64,000 bases of DNA from Nitrospirota bacterium (lineage in GTDB: Bacteria; Nitrospirota; Thermodesulfovibrionia; Thermodesulfovibrionales; UBA6898): NCBI GenBank assembly GCA_016214855.1, contig JACRMT010000007.1, forward strand, positions 62,001 to 126,000, given 5' to 3'. The translations under genes and the position numbers were made by a program. Positions 17,576 to 29,281 of the stretch are shown here, one piece after another; position 1 is the first letter of the stretch; each line of letters begins with the position of its first letter. The notes under the pieces were generated by a model. It did no database searches. It saw nothing but the letters and a program-made list of their open reading frames with translations, and was not told the origin of the DNA.

Positions 17576-17772
17576 GATTTCTCCTTATCCAAGACGGTGA
17601 TAGAAGGGAGCTACGCAGAGACTGGCCGCACAAGCCTGAGTATTTCTGTCAAGACAAGCCCTTCCCGACATTACGAAATATTATACCATAGATATGGGAC
17701 AGCAGTTTGCCATGGCAAGTTGCCTTTACCATGTCCGAAAATGTCCGACAAAGATGGTATAGTATCAAAATC

Positions 17773-18192
17773 ATGAGCATCTTTTCTGTTTCGTCCGCAA
17801 AGGAAAAAACCCTCAGGGAAAGTATGGAAGCTCTTCATATCCGTGAAGAGGATATCGAGGAGTCGTTTATCCGCTCCAGCGGGAAAGGCGGCCAGCATGT
17901 AAACAAGACCTCCACCTGTGTGTATCTTAAGCACCTGCCGACAGGCATAGAGGTCAAATGCCAGGAAGCGCGGTCCCAGGCACTGAACCGCTATCGCGCC
18001 CGTCTCCTGCTCATACAGAAAATTGATGAACTGATCAGAGGGAAGGAAAGCGCTGAACAACAGCGCATAGAGAAGATCCGGAGACAGAAGAGAAAACGGT
18101 CTAAACGGTCCAAGGAAAAGATGCTGGCCGATAAAAAGATCGTCTCGAAAAAGAAAGAGTTCCGCTCTCCGGTGAGAAACAATGAAGCATGA
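17773..18192 (+). CDS. Release-factor-like GGQ protein (ArfB/RF-H type)
   Basis: About 139 residues from the ATG at 17773; the frame extends to 17707 but the added residues are not conserved-looking. The catalytic GGQ is in SSGKGGQHVNKTSTCVYL near residue 40, followed by a basic tail (RRQKRKRSKRSKEKM). It lacks the codon-recognition domain of RF1/RF2, so it is likely a ribosome-rescue peptidyl-tRNA hydrolase or an RF-H-like factor. It overlaps the next gene, a DNA glycosylase, by 11 bp. Confidence 0.78.
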   Translation: MSIFSVSSAKEKTLRESMEALHIREEDIEESFIRSSGKGGQHVNKTSTCVYLKHLPTGIEVKCQEARSQALNRYRARLLLIQKIDELIRGKESAEQQRIEKIRRQKRKRSKRSKEKMLADKKIVSKKKEFRSPVRNNEA

Positions 18193-18817
18193 TCTTCTCA
18201 ATATATACCGAAAACTCTTTGCAGCCTTCGGTCACCAGCACTGGTGGCCGGGAGACTCTCCTTTCGAGGTCGCCGTAGGGGCAATTCTAACCCAGAATAC
18301 CAATTGGTCCAATGTAGAAAAAGCAATTGCAAATCTGAAGAGAGAAAAAGCGCTTTCTGCAGAAAAGCTCCATCGTATGCCTGCTTTGCATCTTGCCGGT
18401 CTTATTCGGCCCGCAGGATATTTCAATGTCAAGGCAAAGCGCCTGAAAAACTTTATAGATCTTCTGCATGAGGAATATCAGGGAAGCATGACAGGGATGG
18501 CGGCAGAAACACTTCCGGCTATAAGAAAAAAACTCCTGTCCGTCAACGGCATTGGACCTGAAACCGCTGATTCAATTATTCTCTATGCCCTTGAAAAGCC
18601 GGTTTTTGTGATCGATGCCTATACAAAAAGAATCCTTTCCCGCCATGCTATAATACACAATGCTGAATCCTATGAAACCTGTCAGGAGTTGTTTCATACA
18701 AAGCTCCGGAACGATGTATCCCTGTTCAATGAATACCATGCACTTATTGTCAGGCTTGCCAAGGATTTCTGCAGACCTGATCCCCGCTGTTCAGGCTGTC
18801 CGCTCGAAAGGATATAA
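18182..18817 (+). CDS. HhH-GPD DNA glycosylase, endonuclease III-like (MagIII/MIG-like)
   Basis: 211 residues of the HhH-GPD superfamily: ILTQNTNWSNVEKAI near residue 35, the helix-hairpin-helix VNGIGPETADSI near 122, and the catalytic aspartate in VIDAYTKR near 142. The lysine that gives Nth its lyase activity (in GVGRKTAN) is glutamate here (GIGPETAD), predicting a monofunctional glycosylase. At the C-terminus three cysteines cluster (C-x5-C-x2-C), fewer than the Nth [4Fe-4S] pattern. The target base (3-methyladenine or mismatched T) is not determined. Confidence 0.82.
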   Translation: MKHDLLNIYRKLFAAFGHQHWWPGDSPFEVAVGAILTQNTNWSNVEKAIANLKREKALSAEKLHRMPALHLAGLIRPAGYFNVKAKRLKNFIDLLHEEYQGSMTGMAAETLPAIRKKLLSVNGIGPETADSIILYALEKPVFVIDAYTKRILSRHAIIHNAESYETCQELFHTKLRNDVSLFNEYHALIVRLAKDFCRPDPRCSGCPLERI

Positions 18818-18819
18818 CA

Positions 18820-19014
18820 GTGGTTAGGATAGTGACTCAGCTGCTGGTAGGCCTTATGCTTCTGTTTGCCGTGCTTACACTCTTTCCTAAGGCCTATATC
18901 GAATTCAAGGCCGGGAAACAGGGAAAGGGAATACTGTCACTATTGCTCGGTTTCGCTGCTGCCTTCTTCTCCCTGATGGCCTTTTATCATGCCTATCTGA
19001 TTGTCAGTCAGTAA
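18820..19014 (+). CDS. Small two-TM membrane protein, unknown
   Basis: 64 residues from a GTG two bases after the glycosylase stop. Two hydrophobic helices (about 3-24 and 38-60) are joined by a basic loop (EFKAGKQGKG). Family not recognised. Its 3' end overlaps the convergent divIVA gene by 75 bp, so one of the two ends may be less constrained. Confidence 0.55.
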   Translation: MVRIVTQLLVGLMLLFAVLTLFPKAYIEFKAGKQGKGILSLLLGFAAAFFSLMAFYHAYLIVSQ

Positions 19015-19545
19015 CGATTCGTCGGCCTCGGCCTCAAACTTCATCGTCTGATCCGTTCCTGAAGCAAGGGCAATTTTATCATGCAATAGCGCGCTTTGAG
19101 GCAGAGCCCCACCTTCAATGACTGTTTCAAAACGGCTGAGAATATTCCTTATTCCATCGTCAAACTCTTTTCGATTCATCTTCAGCTCTGCGATCTCTTC
19201 ATTGATCTGAAGCGCTCTGTCATGAGCTTCCTTGAGCAGGTCCCGCACACTCTCCCCTGCCTTCTCTATCAGATTATCGGCCTCTCTTCGTGCAAGGATC
19301 TTGTATTCCTCTGACATCTGATGGGCATCCTGAACCGTTCTGCTCAAGAGATTCCGCATCTCCCAAAATCGTTGTACCTCAGCATCGGCCTTATGGATCT
19401 GCTCCTTAAGCGCCGCATTCTCCCTCAGCAGATCTTCGAGCTCTTCCCGGATCTGCTCAAGAAAACTTGAGACCTCTTCAGGATGAAATCCCCTGAATTG
19501 CATCGGGAAGCGCCTTGTTTCTATGTCTATCGGCGTTATTCTCAT
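18940..19545 (-). CDS. divIVA: DivIVA domain protein
   Basis: 201 residues beginning MRITPIDIETRRF, the classical DivIVA N-terminus (membrane-curvature binding, with MQFRGFHPEEVSSFLEQI). A long coiled coil (about 30-150) follows, then a variable acidic tail. DivIVA proteins mark poles or septa and scaffold growth and chromosome anchoring. Upstream, 40 bp away, is rsmG on the same strand. Confidence 0.87.
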   Translation of the reverse strand: MRITPIDIETRRFPMQFRGFHPEEVSSFLEQIREELEDLLRENAALKEQIHKADAEVQRFWEMRNLLSRTVQDAHQMSEEYKILARREADNLIEKAGESVRDLLKEAHDRALQINEEIAELKMNRKEFDDGIRNILSRFETVIEGGALPQSALLHDKIALASGTDQTMKFEAEADESLLTDNQIGMIKGHQGEEGSSETEQ

Positions 19546-19585
19546 CGTGCCCTATTATAATACAAATCCCGCGGCTTGACCGCCC

Positions 19586-20224
19586 TCATTGCAGAGCACT
19601 CTTATCAACGATCACCAGATGTCTGATGCTCTGCTCAAAGGGCAGGACCAGATCCTCTATCGTTAGGGCAGATCTTTCAAGACCCCTGAGCTCATCTTCC
19701 AGCTTCGGTCCTTTGCTCAGAATAAGAACGCCCCTCTGATCCAGGAGCCTCTCCGCCTTTTTTATAAACTCACCCACGCTGAAGAGCGCTCTTGTGACCG
19801 CTGCGTCAACAAGCAGATCGCGAACGTCCTCAACCCTCATGTTCATTATTTTCGTATTTCTCAACATGAGCACCCGCTGCATATGTTCAAGGAAGAGAGC
19901 TTTTTTTTGCACAGGCTCGATAAGAACCATCTCTATATCAGACCTCATGATCCTGATCGGCAGACCGGGAAACCCTGCGCCGCTGCCTATATCCGCAATG
20001 CTCTTTACCGAGGGAGGAAGAATTTTCAGAAAGAGGAGTGAGTCAAGAAAATGCTTTACGACAATATCAACATCTGTCTTCAGGGCTGTGAGGTTATAGG
20101 CCCGATTCCATTTCTTGAGTTCTGACAGGTAGATGAGAAATTGGGTTATCTGCTTTTCGGTAAAGGGAATATCGAGAATCTTAAGCCCATCTCTCAAGAG
20201 AACGTCAGCGGCTTCTTTAGACAT
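19586..20224 (-). CDS. rsmG: 16S rRNA m7G527 methyltransferase RsmG (GidB)
   Basis: 212 residues. The N-terminal helix has KWNRAYNLTALK, followed by HFLDSLLFL and the SAM-binding IADIGSGAGFPGLPIRI near residue 78. It methylates G527 of 16S rRNA. rsmG is commonly origin-linked, and here it lies between parAB and dnaA. It starts 2 bp after the stop of a short remnant gene. Confidence 0.93.
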   Translation of the reverse strand: MSKEAADVLLRDGLKILDIPFTEKQITQFLIYLSELKKWNRAYNLTALKTDVDIVVKHFLDSLLFLKILPPSVKSIADIGSGAGFPGLPIRIMRSDIEMVLIEPVQKKALFLEHMQRVLMLRNTKIMNMRVEDVRDLLVDAAVTRALFSVGEFIKKAERLLDQRGVLILSKGPKLEDELRGLERSALTIEDLVLPFEQSIRHLVIVDKSALQ

Positions 20225-20226
20225 GA

Positions 20227-20373
20227 TTACTCTCTGAAATCTGACCGACCGGCCCAGACCAGTTTCACTTCCCGCTTGTCATCGAACAACAAAAAGCGAT
20301 ACTTGTCAGGCAAAGGCTTGTCTGTCTCAATAAGCTTCAGTATCTCCCATTTTACGTTGTTAGTGAGTTCCAT
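20227..20373 (-). pseudogene. Possible N-terminal remnant of a DNA methyltransferase
   Basis: A 48-codon frame from the ATG at 20373 to a TAA at 20227-20229, directly before rsmG. Its middle reads LPDKYRFLLFDDKREVKL. From memory this resembles the start of certain site-specific DNA methyltransferases, then it stops. No rest of a methyltransferase is present. It borders the repeat/DUF559 island, so a truncated restriction-modification gene is plausible. It could instead be a genuine small protein. Confidence 0.4.
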
Positions 20374-20410
20374 AATATTGCCAGAATTCTATCATAACGG
20401 CGCTTCCTTT

Positions 20411-20533
20411 CCCCCTCACCCCTACCCTCTCCCTCATGGCGAGGGTAAAACATGGGAGCCAGAAAATCCTGCTTCAATTTAGTCAATTTCTTCTTCGATT
20501 CCCTCTACCTCTGGGAAAGGGTTAGGGTGAGGG
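20411..20533. repeat. Inverted-repeat doublet left of the DUF559 gene
   Basis: The first arm (20411-20446) reads CCCTCACCCCTACCCTCTCC and continues into a GAGGG fold-back. The second arm (20501-20533) is the opposite orientation, ending GGGTTAGGGTGAGGG, and abuts the DUF559 stop codon. The same pair of arms recurs on the other side of that gene. Confidence 0.8.
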
Positions 20534-20875
20534 TCATTCTTCTGTCTTTTCAAGAACCTGCTTAATAGCCTCCAGAACTCCATCCATATTGCCCATAACT
20601 TCATTGTTCCAAAATCGCACAACCTCATATCCGTTCGTTCGAAGAAAATCATCGCGATATTGATCGTAATCTTTCCTCTCCGCATGCTGGCCACCGTCAA
20701 CCTCGACAATCAGCTTAGAGCCTTCACATAGAAAGTCTGCTACATACGGCCCAACCGGCACCTGCCTGCGAAACTTCAAACCTTGCTGCCCTCTGTTTCT
20801 TAGTTTCTGCCAAAGGATTTTTTCAGCGTCGGTCTGATTCCTTCGCAGCAGGCGTGCCTTTTGAGTATTATTCAC
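20534..20875 (-). CDS. DUF559 (Vsr/endonuclease-like) protein
   Basis: 113 residues of the DUF559 family, a very-short-patch-repair/PD-(D/E)xK-like nuclease fold. It starts MNNTQKARLLRRNQTDAEK and contains FRRQVPVGPYVADFLC, LIVEVDGGQH (candidate catalytic D and E) and GYEVVRFWN. The exact biological role of these small proteins is unknown. It is bracketed on both sides by the same GC-rich inverted repeats, as if it travelled as a cassette. Confidence 0.85.
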   Translation of the reverse strand: MNNTQKARLLRRNQTDAEKILWQKLRNRGQQGLKFRRQVPVGPYVADFLCEGSKLIVEVDGGQHAERKDYDQYRDDFLRTNGYEVVRFWNNEVMGNMDGVLEAIKQVLEKTEE

Positions 20876-20923
20876 CCCTCACCTTACTCCACAAGAATTG
20901 GTAGAACTTGCAGCCAACCGTTC

Positions 20924-21049
20924 TCCCCTCACCCCTACCCTCTCCCTCATGGAGAGGGTGCAGAGAATCCAAATCAACTTCAATGCCGCTCCTTCTTTCC
21001 CTCTTTTTTTAGTCCCCTCGCCCTTTGGGAGAGGGTTAGGGTAAGGGGC
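20924..21049. repeat. Inverted-repeat doublet right of the DUF559 gene
   Basis: Arm one at 20924-20959 contains a 9-bp hairpin (ACCCTCTCC at 20937-20945, complement at 20951-20959). Arm two at 21013-21049 is in the opposite orientation (GGGAGAGGGTTAGGGTAAGG). Same family as the doublet at 20411-20533. Confidence 0.8.
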
Positions 21050-21105
21050 GCTAAAACTGGCAATGAAACTGCTTTTATCTATAGTTGAAGGCGTTACGGT
21101 AAATT

Positions 21106-23511
21106 TCAGACCTTCTCAACAACCTTTGCTATGCTGGATATCTTTTCATCGGCAGTCTTCATGAGTGTAACACCCTGGGTATTTCTGCCGTGGATCGAAA
21201 TATTCTCTGCCGCTGTTCTTATGAGCTTGCCTGCCCCGGTAACCATAACTACCTCGTCTTCGTCCCTCACCTGAAGAAGGCCTACTACCTTTCCGCCTTT
21301 CTCCGTAAGTTTGATGGATATGACCCCTTTGCCTCCCCTTGCCTGAAGCGGATAGTCTTCTATCTTTGTTCTTTTCCCAAAACCATTCTCCGCAACAGTC
21401 AAAATGGCGGTCTTCTCTTCCGCAACTTCAGCGGCTACCACCTCATCGCCTTTCATCAGGCGTATGCCGCGGACTCCTCTTGCCGTGCGTCCTGTCTCCC
21501 TGACGTCTTCTTCATTAAATTTTATGGACAGGCCGTTGCGTGTCCCGATTATCAGATCGTTGTTTCCACTGGTCTTTCTGACATCGATCAGTTCGTCACC
21601 CTCATCGAGGGATATCGCGATAATGCCTTTCGCTCTTGGATTGCTGTATGCCGTCAGCAAGGTCTTTTTGACCGTGCCGCTCTTGGTGAACATCACGAGG
21701 TACCCGTCCTTGAAATCACGGACAGGCAATGCCGTCGAGACCCGCTCTCCTTCAGACAGCTGCAGAAGATTTATCATCGCCTTGCCCTTTGCTGTCCTGC
21801 CTGCTTCGGGCAATTGATAGGTCTTGAGCCAGTACAGTCTCCCAAAGTTCGTAAAGAAGAGCATATAGTCATGCGTGGAACCGATAAACAGCTGTTCTAC
21901 AAAGTCCTCTTCCTTTGTCTCCATACTCATCCCGCCTGTGCCGCCGCGGCGCTGGCTCCGGTACGCGCTCAGGGGATTCCGCTTGATATACCCGGTATGA
22001 GAGAGCGTAATGACCATTTCCTCCTCAGAGATGAGATCTTCTATGGATATCTCTCCGGTATCCTCGGTTATCTCGGTCCTTCTCTCGTCAGTATATTTCT
22101 CCCTGATCTCAAGGAACTCATCTCTGATGATCTTTGATACCAGCTTCTCGCTTTCTAAAATTGCCTTGAGTTTCGCAATCTCTTTCAATATCTCCTTATA
22201 CTCATTCACGATCTTATCGCGTTCAAGACCGGTAAGTCTCTGCAGTCTCATCTCCAAAATGGCCTGGGCCTGGAGCTCCGAAAGCTGATATCCTTCCATC
22301 AGGCCGTTCTTTGCCTCTTCCGGATTCTTTGATGCTCTGATAAGCGCAATGATCTGATCCAGATGATCAAGGGCTATCTTGAGCCCTTCCAGAATATGGG
22401 CCCGCTCCTGAGCCTTTCTGAGCTCGAATCGGGTCCTTCTCATGATCACGTCGCGCCGGTGCTGGATAAAATGGCCGAGCATGGCCTTAAGGCTGAGCAC
22501 ACGGGGCTGGCCACTTACTATGGCTAACATGATGATGCCAAAGGTCGTCTGCATCTGGGTATGCTTATAGAGGTTATTCAGCACCACCTCTGCCATGGCG
22601 CTCCTCTTCAGCACAATAACAACCCTGATGCCGTCCCGGTCAGATTCGTCCCTTATGTCCGAGATGTCTTCGATCTGTTTTTCTCTCACCAGCTGGGCCA
22701 TCTTCTCAATCAGCCTGGCCTTGTTCACCTGGTAGGGCATCTCGGTAATGATGATGCTCTCTATACCGCCGTGCTCTTTCTCTATTTTTGCCTTCGCCCT
22801 GATCCTGACCAGCCCCCTGCCGGTTGCGTACGCATCCCTGATGCCGGCAGTCCCATAAATAAACCCGCCGGTCGGAAAATCAGGTCCTTTGATGGATGTC
22901 ATGAGCTGTTCGACCGTAGTATCGGGATCATCAAGCAACATCACCAGACCGTCAATAACCTCGCCGAGGTTATGTGGCGGTATGTTCGTTGCCATACCAA
23001 CCGCAATACCGGCAGCACCGTTAATGATAAGGTTCGGGATCTTGGACGGAAGCACTTTCGGCTCGACGGTTGTCTCATCAAAGTTGGCTATAAAATCGAC
23101 CGTCTCCTTGTCAATATCAGCAAGCAGTTCTTCGGCGATCTTTGCCATTCTTGCCTCTGTATACCGGTAAGCTGCAGCCCGGTCCCCGTCTATGGACCCG
23201 AAATTGCCCTGACCGTCAACAAGCATGTAACGAAGGTTAAAGTCCTGTGCAAGCCTCACCATGGCGTCATAAACAGCAGTATCGCCGTGAGGATGGTATT
23301 TCTTGAGCACCTCGCCCACGACACCGGCGCTCTTGGAATATTTTTTGTTCGGGAGCAGTCCCTCCCTGAACATGGCGTACAGGATCCTTCTCTGCACAGG
23401 CTTCAGCCCGTCCCTCACCTCAGGCAGTGCCCTGCCTATGATCACGCTCATCGCATAATCGAGATAACTGATCTTCATCTCTTCTTCGATATTTATTGGC
23501 AGCTTTGACAT
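21106..23511 (-). CDS. gyrA: DNA gyrase subunit A
   Basis: 801 residues. The N-terminal breakage-reunion domain carries the quinolone region ([13 protein letters not shown]) and the catalytic tyrosine in [10 protein letters not shown]. The GyrA box is present in the second half (QRRGGTGG) ahead of six beta-pinwheel repeats ([10 protein letters not shown] type). With GyrB it introduces negative supercoils. The residue at the E. coli Ser83 position is threonine, a common natural variant. It lies downstream of gyrB, separated by a lipoprotein gene. Confidence 0.97.
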   Translation of the reverse strand: MSKLPINIEEEMKISYLDYAMSVIIGRALPEVRDGLKPVQRRILYAMFREGLLPNKKYSKSAGVVGEVLKKYHPHGDTAVYDAMVRLAQDFNLRYMLVDGQGNFGSIDGDRAAAYRYTEARMAKIAEELLADIDKETVDFIANFDETTVEPKVLPSKIPNLIINGAAGIAVGMATNIPPHNLGEVIDGLVMLLDDPDTTVEQLMTSIKGPDFPTGGFIYGTAGIRDAYATGRGLVRIRAKAKIEKEHGGIESIIITEMPYQVNKARLIEKMAQLVREKQIEDISDIRDESDRDGIRVVIVLKRSAMAEVVLNNLYKHTQMQTTFGIIMLAIVSGQPRVLSLKAMLGHFIQHRRDVIMRRTRFELRKAQERAHILEGLKIALDHLDQIIALIRASKNPEEAKNGLMEGYQLSELQAQAILEMRLQRLTGLERDKIVNEYKEILKEIAKLKAILESEKLVSKIIRDEFLEIREKYTDERRTEITEDTGEISIEDLISEEEMVITLSHTGYIKRNPLSAYRSQRRGGTGGMSMETKEEDFVEQLFIGSTHDYMLFFTNFGRLYWLKTYQLPEAGRTAKGKAMINLLQLSEGERVSTALPVRDFKDGYLVMFTKSGTVKKTLLTAYSNPRAKGIIAISLDEGDELIDVRKTSGNNDLIIGTRNGLSIKFNEEDVRETGRTARGVRGIRLMKGDEVVAAEVAEEKTAILTVAENGFGKRTKIEDYPLQARGGKGVISIKLTEKGGKVVGLLQVRDEDEVVMVTGAGKLIRTAAENISIHGRNTQGVTLMKTADEKISSIAKVVEKV

Positions 23512-23563
23512 ATATGGTTAACCCTTTCTCCTTTGCCGGCAGGCACCTGCGTTCGGCAGCATG

Positions 23564-26489
<2,926 letters not shown>

Positions 26490-26521
26490 CTATCCTTATT
26501 TTCCCGAATTCTCTCTGTACG

Positions 26522-27640
26522 TTATATCCTCATCGGCATGATAACACACCGGTAATCGGCATCCTGCTCGTCCCGTATCAGCACAGGACTAAGCGCACCC
26601 TGAAATTCCATGATCACGCGGTCCGATGACATCACCTCTATGATATCCAGCAGATACCGGGCATTAAGGCCCAGGGCTGTCTTTTCTCCTGTATAATCGA
26701 CCGCGATCTCGTCAGTTGCCTCCCCCATGTCCGGGTTTGACGTTGTTACGGTCAGCTTATTATCGCCAAGGTCCATCTTCACGGCATTGGTCTTGTCCTT
26801 TGCCATAAGGGAAACCCTGCGAAGCGCCTTTGCAAAAGCCCCACGCTCGATGACTATCCGCTTTTCATTCGCAGCCGGTATCACCTGTTCATAGTTGGGG
26901 TATGTGCCTTCGATCAGGCGCGTAAGGAACTGGATATCACCAATGCTGAAGAGCACATGGTTCTTGCTGAGCACCATCCTGACAGAGTCTTCCCTTTTTT
27001 CGAGAATTTTTCTGAGCTCTGCTGCAGCCTTCTTCGGCACGATCAACTTCTTCTCTTCAGAGAGCTTCCCCTGTGCCCCAGAGGGTACCTCGAACTGTTT
27101 GGACATAGCTGCCAGCCGGTGACCGTCTGTGCCGACCATCGAAAGCCTGCCGTCAGTCGTTATATGGAAAAGAAGGCCGTTGAGGGTGTACCGGGTGTCA
27201 CTGTCACCTGCGGCAAAAACCGTCTTCTCAATGAGACCTGCCATGGTCTTTGCTTCCAGGGATATCTCTTCCATGTCCTCCATGCCGGGCCAGGCAGGAA
27301 ATTCCCTGGATGAAAGGCAGGCAAGCCGAAAGTTGCTCGCACCGGTCTTTATCCTCAGCCACTGCTCATCAATGGATTCAAGGGAAAGATCGCCGTCCAC
27401 TTCTCTGACGATTTCAAACATCTTCCGCGCAGGAATGCAGATCTTCCCTTCTTTCTCTACCTTCAAGGCAAGGGGTTCCCGAAGAGCGGTCTCAAGGTCG
27501 GTAGCGGTAATGAAAGAACCGTTCTTGCCGGCCTCCAGAAGGAAATGGCTCAGGATCGGCATGGTATTTCTCTTTTCAACTATGTTCTGTATGTTCGACA
27601 GCTTCTCCTGCAGTTCATCTTTGGAAACTATTAGCTTCAT
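26522..27640 (-). CDS. dnaN: DNA polymerase III beta sliding clamp
   Basis: 372 residues with three repeated clamp domains, beginning MKLIVSKDELQEKL and ending in the conserved VMPMRI. It clamps the polymerase on DNA. It follows dnaA by 9 bp on the same strand, the classical dnaA-dnaN arrangement. Confidence 0.97.
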   Translation of the reverse strand: MKLIVSKDELQEKLSNIQNIVEKRNTMPILSHFLLEAGKNGSFITATDLETALREPLALKVEKEGKICIPARKMFEIVREVDGDLSLESIDEQWLRIKTGASNFRLACLSSREFPAWPGMEDMEEISLEAKTMAGLIEKTVFAAGDSDTRYTLNGLLFHITTDGRLSMVGTDGHRLAAMSKQFEVPSGAQGKLSEEKKLIVPKKAAAELRKILEKREDSVRMVLSKNHVLFSIGDIQFLTRLIEGTYPNYEQVIPAANEKRIVIERGAFAKALRRVSLMAKDKTNAVKMDLGDNKLTVTTSNPDMGEATDEIAVDYTGEKTALGLNARYLLDIIEVMSSDRVIMEFQGALSPVLIRDEQDADYRCVIMPMRI

Positions 27641-27649
27641 GACCCCTCC

Positions 27650-28981
27650 TTAGTGTTTTATCTTCTGAAGAAGATTTTCTATCATCCTGTTAAAGGTCTC
27701 GTCCTTTGACCTGCGTTCCTCCACCTGCTTGCAGGCATAGATGACCGTTGCATGGTCTTTGCCGCCGCAGGCCTTGCCGATATCGCTCAGGGAAGATTCC
27801 GTAACCTGTTTTGCGACGTACATGACCGTATGCCGGGCAAGAACCAGATCCTTGGTCCGCCTCTTGAGCTTGATCTCGGAAGGTTTCAGATTATAGAACT
27901 CGCAGACCGCCTTGATGACAGCATCCACGGTAACGGGCCGGTGTTCATCGTGGATAATGTCCTTGAGGACCTTTTTTGTTGTCTCTACGGTTATCTCCTC
28001 GCCGGTGAGTGCGGACTGCGCTGCGATGCGCATGAGACTGCCTTCAAGTTCCCGAATATTCGATTTGATCCTGCTTGCAAGGAGATGCACGACATCCTCA
28101 GGAAGTTTTCGAATGTTCATCATCTCCGCTTTCTTGTGGATAATGGCGATCTTTGTCTCAATATCAGGCGGCTGAATATCGACAATAAGGCCCATCGTAA
28201 ACCGCGACCGCAGACGGTCGGTAATATCGTTTATCTCTCTTGGCGAACGGTCGCAGGAAATAATGATCTGCTTCTGTTTCTCATACAATGAATTAAAGGT
28301 ATGGAACAGCTCATCCTGTGTCTTTTCTCCCCTGATGAACTGAACATCGTCGATCAGCAACAGATCGAGATTGCGATATTTGTCTTTTAACTCGGCCATC
28401 TTGTCGTACCGCAGCGCTGTTACTATCTCCGTGATCAACTGATCGGTCGGGACATAGAGGATGGAGAAGTCATGCTTTTTCTCAAGCACCATATTGCCGA
28501 CTGCATTCATAAGATGGGTCTTGCCCAGACCAGCGCCTCCGTATATATATAGAGGGTTATATATCTTCCCCGGCGCCTCGGCAACGGCTATTGCTGCGGC
28601 ATGGGCAAGCTGATTGCTGACGCCCGGCACGAAATTCTCAAACGTATAGCGGGGATTGAGGTAAATCCCCCTGTTGGCAAGTTTCTGTCTTTTGTTTTCT
28701 ATCCGGTCACTGCTTTTCTTCAGCGAAAGGTCCTGCGGGTCCTCGATCTTGTATTTCAGTGTTACAGGATGGCCCACGACAGCTTCAAGGGATTCCTTTA
28801 TAAGGTTCGGATAGGCATCTTCTATCCATTCCTTGAAAAATCTGTTCGGTATCTCAAGAGTGACTGCCTGCTCTTTTAATGATACTGTTTTGATCGGCTT
28901 GAACCATAAGTCAAAGGCACCGCCATCAACCTTCTGCTCGATCTTGGAGAGACTCTTATTCCATATTTCTTCTATAGTCAT
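27650..28981 (-). CDS. dnaA: Chromosomal replication initiator DnaA
   Basis: 443 residues. Domain I is at about 1-90, with a short linker. The AAA+ domain has Walker A in GGAGLGKTHLMNAV and Walker B LLLIDDVQF. The C-terminal DNA-binding domain carries the signature GKACGGKDHATVIYACK. It opens the origin by binding DnaA boxes. The 300 bp upstream contain box-like motifs. The codon before the start lacks a strong ribosome site (AAAGGCG only). Confidence 0.97.
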   Translation of the reverse strand: MTIEEIWNKSLSKIEQKVDGGAFDLWFKPIKTVSLKEQAVTLEIPNRFFKEWIEDAYPNLIKESLEAVVGHPVTLKYKIEDPQDLSLKKSSDRIENKRQKLANRGIYLNPRYTFENFVPGVSNQLAHAAAIAVAEAPGKIYNPLYIYGGAGLGKTHLMNAVGNMVLEKKHDFSILYVPTDQLITEIVTALRYDKMAELKDKYRNLDLLLIDDVQFIRGEKTQDELFHTFNSLYEKQKQIIISCDRSPREINDITDRLRSRFTMGLIVDIQPPDIETKIAIIHKKAEMMNIRKLPEDVVHLLASRIKSNIRELEGSLMRIAAQSALTGEEITVETTKKVLKDIIHDEHRPVTVDAVIKAVCEFYNLKPSEIKLKRRTKDLVLARHTVMYVAKQVTESSLSDIGKACGGKDHATVIYACKQVEERRSKDETFNRMIENLLQKIKH

Positions 28982-29281
28982 GCCGCGCCTTTGCTAACAA
29001 GTTATTCACATTTGTTAATAACTAACCGTGTGGGAGGTCACATATTATATCTGAAAAACGAATACCAAACAACATTCCTGTTACATATCGGTGAGTACCT
29101 CGTAAGATAGTTTCCTATGTCAGGTCCGTCAATAAGACCTCAGTGTTCCCGACCAACTTGCTGAATCTTTTTATTTATATATTTCAATACGTTAAGACGT
29201 TATTAACATCCTGACAGCTCCTATTACTACTACTGCTTTCTTGTACATTATAATAAATAGAAAAAACACCACAGAAAGCTT
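28982..29281. other. oriC: Candidate replication origin (oriC) between prfB and dnaA
   Basis: A 300-bp gene-free, AT-rich gap upstream of dnaA. TTATTCACA at 29002-29010 fits the DnaA-box consensus. TGTTAATAA at 29013-29021 and TTATTAACA at 29200-29208 are one-mismatch boxes in opposite orientations. An AT-only run near 29168-29185 could be the unwinding element. The nearby dnaA-dnaN-gyrB, rsmG and parS-parAB support origin proximity. Only one box is a clean match, so this remains a prediction. Confidence 0.45.

Noticed and set aside
21190-23508. Long plus-strand frames opposite gyrA
   Set aside because: They are antisense shadows without family motifs. gyrA is certain on the minus strand.
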